Positions 32,231 to 43,639 of a DNA stretch of 64,000 bases are shown piece after piece. This stretch comes from Ramazzottius varieornatus (Eukaryota > Tardigrada > Eutardigrada > Parachela > Ramazzottiidae), in NCBI GenBank assembly GCA_001949185.1, contig BDGG01000003.1:367612-431611 (forward strand), written 5' to 3'. Positions within the stretch are counted from its first letter, which is position 1; each line of letters starts with the position of its first letter. A model generated the notes under the pieces. The model saw nothing but the letters and a program-made list of their open reading frames with translations, had not been told where the DNA came from and did not search any database. Both the position numbers and the translations under genes were made by a program.

Positions 32231-34831
32231 GTAAAGTTTCTGCATTTCCGATTTTCGATAGAAATGATGGTAACCGTCAATGTGCACCTGCCACGAAGAC
32301 ACTTCATTTCTACTTTCGGCGCCACATACGACTGAACCTTTGTGCGAAGTTGCCTGAAAAACACGAGAGCCTTTACTCTATTTTAACGGAAACAGAAAAG
32401 GATTTTCACGCTTTCTTAGCCTTCAACTTTACTACGGAAAGCGCAAGTGTCTTCTTCGATACAAGCTTCGACCTGGCATTCGACGTGGCAGTGGAGGCTG
32501 TTGGTTTCTTCCTCGGTGCAAGGGTAGCCCTAACTGGTGCTTTGCTCCGCTTGGCTCTGGTTTTTGAAGGACATCCTTCAGGACCGGCCACCGGTGAATC
32601 TCTGGTCGGCTGAGGTACAAACACGTCGCTTGCTATCTCCGCTGCTACCTGCTTGACGGTCTTTCTTTGTCGCTTTGCTGGAGGTGCACAAGGGTATCCT
32701 TGGCTTGCGATCGGGCTCACTTCTTCGCTGTCTGTCGTCCTTTTCTCCACTGCCTCGATGTTCCGCTTTCGGTTCCTCAAACCTTTGGCTTCTCCTTGTT
32801 CTTTGCAATCGCTGCTTTCTTTGCGCTGATGTAAGTGCTCTCTGTAAGAATCCTACCATTGGACACATCCAAACGCGAATCTTTTTCCCGACGTTTCTTT
32901 TGAGGAGTACTCCGCAGCAAGTTCTTATGGAACTCTAAAGCGACGACTGAGCCTGCCGATTGCCCTGTCACGATCTTTTTGATTTCCAACAGGCAGCTGG
33001 TTGTCTTGTCATCGTTTAGGCCAATCTTTTCGCGCAGAATCCTTGCGATGTCAGCAAAGGGAAAAAAATTTTGTTTTCGAGCTTTGGTTTGATTTTGTAT
33101 CATGTCTTGGTTGGTTTTTGATCGAATAAGACACATATAAGAGGGTATCCTTGGCTATCAGAGTCTCACCTAAGTTGAAAGAATACGGAGGAAAATCTGA
33201 CCTCCATAGTTTGACGATGTGCGCTGGGAAATTGTGACGAGACACCTACAAATTGAGATTTTAGAATGAAAGTTTTGCCAGATCCCGTTTTCTAAAGGGT
33301 CGTCAGTTCTTGATGGCAAATGTCGAATTACTCACATCAATTGTGATGTCAATCCTGGAATCCCGCAGGTAGCTGTGCCACTTTTGCTTTACTCCACCAA
33401 AGACCTCTTTATCCAGTGGCTGAAAGAAAGTTGTCTGGCCAGAAGGAAGAGCGACAACTCGGATTTCTTTCTCATGCTCCATACAGGCCACGAAAAAGGC
33501 GACACAGCTCAGATGAGAAGAATGTCCATCGAGAAACACTACGTTCTGTGAAGGAACAAAACCTACAAGGTTAACCTTGTCGCTGTTGGTACAGAATAAG
33601 ATACAGGATTCATGGAACTGACAGCAATATTATTGCTTAAAACTCGTACAAGGATTACCTTGGGACATCTGATGGATGAAAAAAATTCCTTCTCGAGAAA
33701 TTCGGTTAGAACCTCAGTGTCCATCACTCCCGAAGAATTCGTGCCAACGTATCAAGCGTCGTGAGTGTCCCGAAAGTGGGATTCAATGTGCATCTTTCCT
33801 TTATAGAGAGAATCAACGGGCGTAGCATCATCCCTGCAGCGTTTCCCATAGCCAAAAGAGAAATATTCTCTCGGTCGCTTTCTGTGCCTTTGACGTAGCC
33901 GACCGCTTCCTTCACGCCTTTCTCCGAGTAGACCCTATCATACAACTCCGCCAGCTTGAATCCCGACTCGTCCAAGTTCCATATTCATTCAGGATTATCG
34001 AGAAATCCTTCGTCACCTAATTTCTGCAGAAGGGAAATCCATTCTTCGCAGCGCGTCTTTGTCCATTCCCTCGATTTCTTGAAGCTCAACGCGCTGAGTA
34101 TCCGTAGGGAAATCTCGCGGTTTCTGCAAAGGGACTTCTGGTGCCATCGATCAGTAAATTTAGCCTCGTCCATGCCTAAAAAGAGAACTGTAATGACAAG
34201 GTTATCCTTGGTGCCCGTTGAACCGGAAGTTGGACAGGGCATTATTTCACGTTTAGAATCTTGGTGATGTTATTCACGTGGCTATGCTGCGTACGAATGA
34301 AATCCAGCAAAACCATGCTTACCTTTCGCGAGGGCGATTGCTTTGACGATTTTGATGAAAGTGCGCTTGCCCAGTGGAACTCCAATCTTGGAACAACGAA
34401 CGAGGATTTCGCAGATTTCCGTCTCTTCCTCCAGCGTGAAAGTGTTGGGACGTCGGGCCTTCTTCGGATGTTTCCCCTTGACTTTATTGTAGAGAATCTT
34501 CTGAGGTATGTGGTACTTCTCGGCAGCCATCCTTGTGGACATTCCGTCATTGACAGCGGCTATGGCAGTTTCCATGTCCGGATGATGTTGCACGTATCCC
34601 CTCTTCTGCGGTTTACCCATCGACCTGTGCTGTGGATGAGGATAGCTCTCGGACATCGCAGAGCTTGTTGAAGATATGCCTTCAGACATGCTGGACATAC
34701 AAGGTAAACCTCGGAAAGGAGAAGACAAGAAAGAGAGATAGCCTTCCCTGAGAGCAAGCAGTGTTCACGCAAATTTGCGGAAACAATGTGTTTTCGCTCG
34801 GAAGTTAGTAAAGTTTCTGCATTTCCGATTT
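32231..34831. repeat. 24-bp direct repeats flanking the pogo-like element
   Basis: GTAAAGTTTCTGCATTTCCG, continuing as ATTT, is present at 32231-32254 and 34808-34831 in the same orientation, about 2.58 kb apart, just outside the transposase. Inverted repeats at these places were not seen. Confidence 0.6.
32406..34730 (-). pseudogene. pogo/Tigger-like DDE transposase, degraded
   Basis: Reads from about 34728. The N-terminal part has a psq/CENP-B-like helix-turn-helix (METAIAAVNDGMSTRMAAEK, YHIPQKILYNKVKGKHPKK). Then REISLRILSALSFKKSREWT, IWNLDESGF (first catalytic Asp, about 33965), VFLDGHSSHLS (second Asp, about 33530) and TTFFQPLDKEVFGGVKQKW (third Asp, about 33420). A C-terminal Lys/Arg-rich region follows to 32406. 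An in-frame TGA stands just before IWNLDESGF, and coding pieces are split by introns or frame changes at about 34270, 33720, 33300 and 33050. The fossil at 4 kb belongs to the same family. Confidence 0.75.
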
Positions 34832-34839
34832 CTAATAGA

Positions 34840-36820
34840 AACCAGCCGTGAAGTTATAGTGATGTTCCGTTACTACTGCGCGATTTCTATTCGGTTCGGC
34901 ACGTATGCGGTTTACTGGATCAGCTGATCTTGAGCTGCCGTGCGCCCTCTGCTGAAAGTGTGCACCCTAATATCGGGAACCATTTTGAAACGATCTTCCT
35001 TGTTGAATTATTTCCGCCATAATGTGTCACTTAATCCTGATTCGAGCTGGTTCAAACTGAAGCAAAGTGTTGGGACAGATTTACCAATTAATTTGACAAT
35101 TTCTGATTGGAAAGCTATTGAGAAAATTGTCAGTTAGAAAAGTAGTATATAGTTCGGCGAGTCAGAAAAGTTGGGCTTTGCTCCTCGTACAGTAACACCG
35201 TCGAATTTGGCCACTTTTCCTGAACGGTAGATTTCTGCTGTCAACTACTTTTTTCGCAGCCCGGTCCCTGTTTTATTTATTCTGGATAGAATTCTCGCAG
35301 GACCTCAATAGTCGCAAAACGAGAGGATTTCTAGATTTTTGCTCGTGAAGAAAAGGAAGGTGTAAGATTACCAGAATTCCTGGGATAATTGCAAAAACTG
35401 AGAAATGAATTTCAGAAATGGACCTGAAAACTACCGAAAGTTCGGGGCAGCTTTCCCTTTGCACCACGCCTGATTCCATGCTTTTTTCGACGTCCGTTAG
35501 ACATATTTCTGCCCACTTATCTTTCAGGACGTTGTAAAAAGGAATCTGAACCAAAAAAGATTAGTTTCGAAGCTGAGCAAAAACCCGGTCGAAAATGTTC
35601 TAATTTTTGGTGGTCCCTTGGGCGCCTCGGCCTGTAGAGTATCTCCTCGAGTCATTCAGTCACGACGAGAAATTAGGGAGTATTCGTCCTGCAGTTACGA
35701 TCCCGATTACGATACAATTGCAATAGAAATCGTATCGTTTGCGCATGGTAACGAGCTGTGTGTATTTGGCAATCGCGAAACGAATTACAAACGATAGGAG
35801 TCGCTCCGATACCGCCGCTGAAAGCAATGGTTTACGCCGGGTTACCTCACGTCCTGTAGCGCCTTGATTTTAGCTGCGGAACGGCAAAAATGGCTAGTTT
35901 CCATCTTTTTCCACCCCCTCCCACTAAATTTAGGTTTGGATTGCTGACGTGCAGTCTACTCGTTCCCGGAAAAGATCGAATGGAAGATGAATGTTTTCCC
36001 CACATTTTGGTACCAAGCTTGATCATGTGGGTGCTCTGGAAGAGGAACGATGAGCAACCAAAGTTCACGACGATACTTGGGCAAAGTATCGTCATACGAT
36101 AACAATACGATTACAATAGAGGCACTCTCCTCCCATTTTTGATGACGTGGAGGAGCCATCGTCATTGTATTGTAATCGTCAGCGCCGGACGAATACTCAC
36201 TATTATGATACCTCATAGTAAAAATTATGGCAAAAGCCTTTTTGCTACGGCGGTACGGAAGAACGTACGTACCATAATTTTTACTGTCCCATAAATTCCC
36301 ATCGTGCGTGCACCCGTAACGCAAAAAGCACTTCCGCGCTGTATGTCAAGAGACAAACGCCGTTTGAAACCCTGAAAAGATGTACTGTCGAAAAAACTCA
36401 ACGAGCTTCTTCCCGATCGCAATGATCAGCTCCGTCGCAGCTGGTTCCCGTGACCCCAAAGGAACGAAGAGGTACCTTGGTACTTTCAAAACTCAGCGCA
36501 TAGGTTAACAACTGGTCGTGTTTGCTTTCAGGACGCGTGGAGCCGACAGAAGTTCTCAACCAAATACAGATCAGAATGGTTACTAACCCTGTTGGATCAC
36601 CGGCAAATTTAATGGTACTGGAAGACGTACGTACATATTTCAACTCAAATTTGAATAATATGCAAAGGACAAATGCAAAGTTTGGGTAAATGCAGCTCGG
36701 AGACTGCCCGGTGATGAGGAAGTGAGAAGTGAGCCACCAACCAATCAAGTGTGTGTGAAAGGAACGAGTTTTCCATTTTGAGACCTGCCTATATCGAGAA
36801 ACCAAAACCCATGTTAGTTT
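34840..36820. other. No gene recognised; isolated exon-like stretch
   Basis: One candidate exon on the minus strand (about 35546-35424) starts after TTGGTTCAG and encodes IPFYNVLKDKWAEICL before a CAG/GT junction; no partner exon was found. A hairpin with AATACGATTACAAT / ATTGTATTGTAATC is at about 36100-36180. GCTACGGCGGTACGGAAGAA at about 36245 recurs inverted near 60760. Confidence 0.3.
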
Positions 36821-36829
36821 TCTTGATGT

Positions 36830-39107
36830 TCATTCAAGATTGGACATCGCTCTGATAGTGTTCTTCACGCCCTCCATCCGGGCCAACATATCACCATTCG
36901 CAGCTCCTTGTCGTTGTAGCTCCAACTCCAGCTCGTACTGGCGGTGCTTGGCTTTCACCAAACGCTCTTTCATATCCCTCACCCTCAGCTCATGATTGTT
37001 CTGAAGGTTGTTAAACTACAACACAAGCTATTTGTTACAACATCGGTCAGGCTTCATTCTTTTCAGTTTTCCCCTTACTTCGGCCTGCCAGTGTGCCACC
37101 TGTTGTCGTAATAGCTTGTTCACCTGATGCATATCCACCAAGCCCTGCTTCTGCGACTCTTCCATCGCGGTTTCCCGAGCTAACCTATCGGCTTCTGCAA
37201 TACGATTCTTTTCCTTCAGAGTGAATATCTGCAAAAATATAAATAATAAATCCAGCTCGAGATTTCCAGTGAAACGAAAGACCGAAATATACCTCGGCTT
37301 GAATGTCTCGGTTGAGTGCCTGAATAGACTTCTCTTTCACGACCAACTGTCCTTCCAATCTGTGTATTTCTTCCGCCATGTCCACGTGTTCTTTATTCAA
37401 TTTTTCACACTGATTCACCGTTTCTTTCAACCGTTCGTTCTGAGCTTTCATGTTCTTCTCGAACTTCTGCTCTTGCGTACCCATCTGATCAATCTTCTGC
37501 CTCAGCGAAATCTGCGTACTCTGGACCAACAACGTTAACCTATCTCTATCCTGTTCTGCCGCTAACAGCCTTCTCATCAGATCTTCCGGTGTGGACATGT
37601 CCGTATGCAGTGTCAACGTCTCTCGTTCATTTCGTTCGATGTGATTCTGCAAAGCTTTGATCTCCCGTTGCCATCGACTGATTTCGATGTCCTTGTCGGT
37701 TAGTTTAGCTTCGAGCTGGCGGATGTCTTCTCGTTGTTGAGCCAAGGCTTCTTCAGAGGTTTGCTTCAAGTGTTGAAGTTCTTTCTTCGAACGCTCGGTG
37801 AGTTCCGTGTAGGTCTTGGTGTCTTGGTGGCGAAGCTCGGTGATCTCCGTGGCGTACTCGCGTAGACGACTGGCGAGTTGATCGCGAGAGCGGACCGCTT
37901 TCTCGCCAAAGTCGACGGCTTCTTCGAGCTTATTCATGCTTTCTTTGTTCCTCCTCTCCAGTTCCTCACTACAAGAAGAAAGTCTTTAATACCCTGCGAA
38001 AATCCAAAACCCCAATCTTTACCATTTTTGAGCCAGCAACAGATTTCGTTCCACGGAAACCTGCTCGTCTTTCATTCGCGCATTTTTTTCTTGCTTCAGT
38101 GTTGTGATGGTCGTCTGAGCGGTCGCGACCGCTTGTTGCAACCCAAAAGCTCTAAACGAAATAAACCACATGTTGGAATCCATGGCATCGAAATCCAACC
38201 GAAAGAAAATGAACCCATCAACTAGAACCAGAAAATATAGTCTTACTCGTCTGTAAGCCTTTTGATGGTGTCCCTTGCTGAATCCAACCCGTTTTCTTGC
38301 ATCTTCAACGTAGTCTTGGCCAGCTCCAGTTCTTTCTGACTAGCCACCAACTGCAGCCTCATGTTATCCTTGGCGTTCTTCTCGGTCTTATAGTAGTGTC
38401 TCAAGTCCGCAATGTCGGTATTCAGCGCGGTTATATTCGTCTTACTCTTTCTGTAAATTTCCATGGCTTTCTGCTGGATGAGTTCCACTTCCGGGTGTTG
38501 CTCTTCCTGCTTCAGTCGGTTCTCCAGATGAAAGATGCGCGAGATCGCGTCTCGAAGGAGTTCTTGATAGCTGTCACGTTCCTGAAGGATGTCTTCGAGG
38601 CGTGTTCGCAGACGCGTCTCGGGTGGTGTGTCAGCGAAGAGGGCACCAGCGCTGCTGGCTGCACCGAGATTGATGGGTGCGTTGCGTAATGTGGAATTTT
38701 TATGGTCGATGAGGGGAATGTCCGACGCTGATTGCTGTTGCTCCAATCGATCCAACATTCTAGTGCTGCGATTCACCTGCAAAGATAATCCGCTGATTAA
38801 TCTGGCATTTTAATTTTCCCCGAACTCTGAACTTGAGATTGGGTTGATTCTAGCCGTATGTCCTCGTATGAAAAATCGCTGTAATTTGGTATGGAATCTT
38901 CAGGATAATCGCATCAAACGTTTGATCGCATGAAACTGGGCTAGTTGAGCAGTCTTCGCATGAAAAAAAAGAGCTTACATCAGGATGGCTGTCTCCTTCC
39001 CCGAGGAGAGTGTCATCGCCGTCATCCTTTTTCTCCTTGGCCGAAGCAGGACGTTGAGAGGTGCAAGCCAGCCTTTCGCTCCTCGAAAACTCGACACTTT
39101 TTGACAT
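36830..39107 (-). CDS. Coiled-coil protein, weakly SCLT1-like
   Basis: Six exons (39107-38979, 38776-38247, 38151-38023, 37968-37293, 37228-37079, 37015-36830) with GT-AG introns give 599 aa, length divisible by three. After a Ser/Lys-rich N-terminus the protein is almost entirely heptad-rich coiled coil (LEDILQERDSYQELLRDAI, IRQLEAKLTDKDIEISRW, KEKSIQALNRDIQAE). The end (HWQAEV, MKERLVKAKHRQYELELEL, TIRAMSNLE) resembles the tail of SCLT1, a distal-appendage protein of centrioles (688 aa in human). Coiled coils align easily by chance, so CEP83 or another centrosomal protein is possible. The start is the ATG at 39107, preceded by several in-frame codons but no better ATG. Confidence 0.6.
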
Positions 39108-39805
39108 TTCCACGGAATGTCCCAAAAAAATTCGGACGACTCGGCTGGCTCTATGGACAAAGCGATATAGTGCAGACCATGAGAAAAGAGCGCCGCTGGG
39201 AGGAGAATAAAGTGAATCGAGCTGTGATGCTCTTTTGGCGGTTATATCCAGCCGTCTGATTGCGGCTGACACTTGAGCAGTTACTCCTATTCAATCCCAC
39301 TCGAAATGCATGCAATGCAGCCGGTTGATCAACATGGCATGTTAGCCTTGTACCGAGACTTTCAAAACAGAAGCCAGCACTAAGGAAAACCAACAAAAGA
39401 TCCAACGCTCGGGTGACACTTGATTACAATCCGGGAGGCGATTACATGGGCCTTGAAGAACCCTGGGAAACGATCAAAAGCGGAAGCGCTCAGCCTTGAT
39501 ATACGCATCTATAAAAAGCACACTGCAAATAAAAGGCCTGTCAGACTCGGGACAAGCTTCTCCTTGTTGTGCCGTGTCGGGATCAAGCTAGTGGTTGCTC
39601 CAGGCTGACTGTTAACCACACTAAGAAGGCGTTCACTGCGTGATACGGTTTGCATATCGATCGATCGATCGAACAGCATCACTCAATGTAAGTTCCTTGA
39701 TTTCAGAATGCGGCTATTGGAAAACTTGGTTGATGCGATCTGGCTGTTAATCTTCAAGCTTTCGTTCCATTGCGCTAGGGGCTAGCATTAACTACTCGTC
39801 TTCAA

Positions 39806-40055
39806 ACTCACAAGCCAGAAGGAAGCCCCAAAGTTCCAGGGTCGCGAAGCCCGCGCGTTATCGATATCGGCTCTAGAGCTACCTCGTCGTCAAGGGCGAC
39901 TTCCGGAGGCAGTAACCTTCTCGTGAGATTATTGCCAGGCAACATGAGCACCTTGTGAAGTCTGACGAAGTTCTTTTCCATCAGCTCCAAGCTGAGGTTT
40001 AAGTTCTTGGCAGTGCGGCCGGAGCCAGCCTCGTAAGCTTTGCAGCATACCTAGG
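39806..40055 (-). other. Possible terminal exon of an unrecognised gene
   Basis: An open stretch on the minus strand reads CCKAYEAGSGRTAKNLNLSL then ELMEKNFVRLHKVLMLPGNN and LPPEVALDDEVALEPISITR, ending in a stop at 39808. The composition is protein-like. No upstream exon or domain was recognised; it lies 310 bp downstream of NDUFAF2. Confidence 0.25.
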
Positions 40056-40366
40056 CTGGTTCGAAACTTTGGCCGGAGACACAACTAGACCCTCTGTTCA
40101 TCACACTGAAACATCTACATAGACATTGAGGCTGACGCTGCACAGTGCAGGCATCTTTCAGAACAGAGCAGGGCATCTTCAAGGTGGGGAACCGTCTGGT
40201 TGAAAAGGTCCTTCGAATTTTAGAATCGAACACAGCAAAAAAAATTGGGCATATCACAAAACCGCAGATGTGCAGGTTCAGAAAACCCTCACCGACACAC
40301 GGCACTCTTATCGAGGTAAAAGTAAAATATTAAGAAGTGAACGAAACGTACATGGACAGTATTTTG

Positions 40367-41221
40367 TCACCGGATGGTATGGTCACGCTCAGGAGGTTTT
40401 CTGGGATCGTCTTGTGGTGCTCGTCCAACATACGATAAATCATCCACGTCCGAGTACGTAGGAAAAGGCACTATAAAAAACAACAAATCCGTGTGAGCTT
40501 TAACACATGCAAGAAATAAAATCCCGGCTCCATAAATTCTGCGTACCTCTGTCCTCCCGGCCGCCACCAGCCTCCAGTTTCCTGAAATCTTCGGGAGCGC
40601 CTTCGATAGCTGCAAGTCTTTCAGCCGCTAACCTGGCTGCATTTAGCTGCTTTTGTCGCATCAGCTGCAGGTTTCCTTCGATTTCCTGCAAAGATAATGC
40701 TACATGGACGAACTACACTCAAAAGAAAATTCTTAAATTTGGGTGGACATTGGGGGATGACTCGCACAGCCTGCCAATTTTCCATTTTCATTAGATTCTA
40801 TCATTTTTCTCGCGCTTCACTTTCTTACCTCATGCGACGGTGGATCGTCCCGTTTCTTCCGCAGCCATGCTACAAAAAAACCCGTTTGAACGTACTTAAC
40901 AGCGCGACAGCAGACAGAGCTGTCTTACCTTCCCATTCCGGAGGAACATCTTCCCAGCGTTCTTTGTTGAAAGCTTCAAAGGTCCGATTTATCCTCGCTG
41001 GCTCATCACCGAGCGCTGCAAAGCAGAGTCACAGTGGTCATCACAGCGCTTCTTCGTGGACTACGGTATTCAGATTACATACTGACAACGACCTCGAAGT
41101 AGCGATTGCCCAAGTAGTCGTCTCCCACAAACTGCTTCTTGCTCTTCGTCCACTTCAGCGAATTCTTCAGATGTCCCCACGCGAAACCCCAGCCTCCTGG
41201 ACGCATGCGACCTGCCGCCAT
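40367..41221 (-). CDS. NDUFAF2: NDUFAF2-like complex I assembly factor (mimitin/B17.2L)
   Basis: Five exons from the ATG at 41221. The N-terminal part (WGHLKNSLKW, FVGDDYLGNRYFE) matches the B17.2-like fold, in which a conserved GNxYFE-type strand is diagnostic. After a GTATGT donor comes RINRTFEAFNKERWEDVPPE, then WEGK/AWLRKKRDDPPSHE across the next junction (human: EWEAWIRRTRKTPP), then a basic helical exon (EIEGNLQLMRQKQLNAARLA) and a last exon (PFPTYSDVDDLSYVG) ending at 40367. In animals the protein helps a late step of mitochondrial complex I assembly. About 160-170 aa, as in vertebrates (169). The gene is head to head with the PDHX-like gene. Confidence 0.85.
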
Positions 41222-41656
41222 GGTCCTGGGCGCACAGGTGTAATCAGCCGCTTTCGACCACAGCACTAGACAGGAAATACACTCCGAAGGAAAACTGAAT
41301 GATCAGCTGTAGTGTCTACGTTCAATCAAGTGCAACAATCAACCGTACACAACCAACCGGAAATACGTCACGCACAAGTCTGGTCACTTCGGTGACTGTG
41401 TAGTCTTGTGGCTGAAGACAGCAGGGCGGCCTGAAAAGCTTGTCTCAATCAAATTTGGTACATCAGCCAGCCGTTCTGCATTTTCTAGGGCGACACTTTC
41501 CAGCTTCCCTTCTGTTTACTGCTTTTCCTCCTGTGTTTCTCTCTCACGAAGCCACTCGACACTCTGACTAAAGAAAGAAGCTAGCTGTTTGTACTGGGGA
41601 GAACCGGACGATCAATTACTTGACCATATTCGCTGCTGGCTGCGTCCGGAGTATTG
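41222..41656. promoter_or_regulatory. Shared divergent promoter of NDUFAF2 and the PDHX-like gene
   Basis: The 435 bp between the two start codons must hold both promoters and both 5-prime UTRs. I see no TATA box; no specific element is claimed. Confidence 0.5.
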
Positions 41657-43254
41657 ATGTCCGTCACTGCGCTGCGACTCTCGGAGCCTCTCTTCACTCG
41701 CGGTACGACCCTCTTTTTGGATATTACTTTCATTTTAAATATAAAGTAGCGTTTTTCCCTTTAGGCACAGTCGGAACATCTTGTGTAGTTCGTCAGTATG
41801 CATCTACGGCCGCGAGGAAAGAAAATCCATCCAGAACAGAGTGAGTTTGTCCGTTGATTATTGATTGAATATCTTTGTTATCCACTTCCGGTAGGATACT
41901 TGGACCCGCTGTGCGGAACCTCGTCGAGCAGTACAAGATTGAACCTCAAAATATCAAAGCCAGTGGCCCCAAGGGGTTCATATTGAAAAGGTAAGTCTTT
42001 CTGTCCACGGTTTCCGTCATGAGGAATTTATCCATTTTGCCTTCTCTTTTCTAGTGATGTGCTGCGGTTGATCAAAGAGCTGAATCTGAAGCCAGTCGAG
42101 TTCTCCGTTCCCCTCCCCGATACTGTTTTTTCTTCTACAACTGCTTCCAAGAAGTCTTTGGTACCTTCAGGGAAGCCTGGTCCAAAGAACTCAAAAGGGC
42201 AAATCACCTACACGGACATCTCGGTCTCCTCACAGAATCTGGAGAACGCTTCTCGATACATCAGAGGAAAAGTAAGCCTTATCATATCTTTTTTCTTTCT
42301 CCAGCGGCGAATGTTTCACTAGATCTTGCTTTCCAGACTACGATACCTCATGCATATTTCTACACAAACTGCACCGTGGACGACGCGTTGAAGCTCTTTT
42401 CTCAGAAGAAAGGAATGGAGAACGTGAGTCTAACCGACGTCATCGTGCGCGCCGTTGCAGCTTCTGCTCAGAAAACACCTTCCATAAGGCGAAGCGCTGA
42501 AGGCTCAAGAAACGACCACTTTGACTTAGCAGTCCAGACCTTCGAAGATGGCAAACTTCGCCAACGAGTTCTTCGGAAAGCCAGCACAATAGGTATACGA
42601 GAAATTTCGAAGCAAGGTCGACAAGGAAAAGTCGCTGAAGCTGATGGGCCCGACCAAGTTCCTTACCGGTAAGTTTTCATTTTTTTTCTTTCTGTTTCTT
42701 TCAGTTCCAGTTTTGCTGTACAAAACGGATGATTTATCCTTTCGCGTTTTGCCGCCTATGATTCGGGAGCTCGGAAAACAAACTCGACAAGATTGCTCTC
42801 CCAGGTGGTGCACGTATCTACTGTTATTAGCCGGAAGTTTACGCCACTCGTTTTCATTGTAATCGGCGAATAGTTGCGCCAACTGGAAACGATCTTGTCG
42901 GATTTGCCTGCCGATCTCTCATTTTATTCGTTTCTCTTCAGAGTGGTCAGTTTGATCGGCACGAAGCTTGAGCAGATAACCGAGATACTGACTCCCTCGC
43001 AGTTATGGGTGGTATCAATCGGCGATGCAATGCAGAGAGTGGACGTGAAGACCAAAGAGGTCTCGCGGATTGTAACGCTCGCGCTGTCCTACAATGCAGG
43101 AGTCATCACGGAGGAAGACGCTGCAGCGTTTATGCGCGAAGTCAAGAAACTTGTGGAAAACCCTGTTTTTGTTCTGCTGGGTGGATCTGTTCGGAGTGTC
43201 GGGAAAGAAGCGTTTGATTTCGATGAAGTGATTGACCGTTTATCCGCAAATTAA
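41657..43254 (+). CDS. PDHX/E3BP-like 2-oxoacid dehydrogenase component lacking a lipoyl domain
   Basis: Six exons (41657-41702, 41765-41840, 41895-41990, 42055-42271, 42337-42668, 42942-43254) give 359 aa, in frame throughout. Residues 1-40 look like a mitochondrial presequence (MSVTALRLSEPLFTRG). Residues 42-80 are the E3-binding peripheral-subunit domain (AVRNLVEQYKIEPQNIKASG, PKGFILKSDVL). From about 135 comes an acyltransferase-like core (TIPHAYFYTNCTVDDALKLF; VSLTDVIVRAVAASAQKTP; LTPSQLWVVSIGDAMQRV). The catalytic DHRxxDG of E2 is replaced by LSYNAGVITEED, as expected of a non-catalytic E3-binding protein. Known PDHX proteins (about 500 aa) also carry an N-terminal lipoyl domain, which is absent here. 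Likely role: anchoring E3 in the pyruvate dehydrogenase complex. Confidence 0.82.
42738..42850. repeat. Diverged GTGGCGCA-type hairpin in PDHX-like intron 5
   Basis: CTCGACAAGATTGCTCTCCC then AGGTGGTGCACG, and inverted ACGCCACT further on, resemble the hairpin family in the PLK4 introns and at 60.9 and 61.6 kb. Pairing is imperfect. Confidence 0.4.
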
Positions 43255-43639
43255 ATTTCAGAGTTTACTTTTGCGCTTGCAGAAAATACTTATTTCCTGC
43301 GTGTTTATTTGTGCAAGCCGGTTCCTTGAATCGGAAGTCGAGAAGAGTAACTTGGCTCATTTTCCCGGGCTGCCGAAAAAAAGCGAAGAATTTGTAGAAT
43401 CATTACAGTTTTCCAACATCAACGAACAGACCGGGAGTCCCGAAATTGGACAAAAATTCCATGAAAGTGCATCGGTCTACCGCTTTCTATCACACGGGTA
43501 CGCGCGTCGACTTCATCGCGTTCGTTTGGTCTTACGGATCAATAACCCCGGTGTCTTTGACGCTGGACTTCTTCGTCGGAGCACGAAGGCATAATAGCTT
43601 AAAGTAGAATATAGTCCTGAATGATTTCGTCCGTATATC

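Noticed and set aside
35847-36324. Overlapping ORFs on both strands next to GATTACAAT hairpins
   Set aside because: No domain, no splice partners and low-complexity repeats; treated as non-coding.
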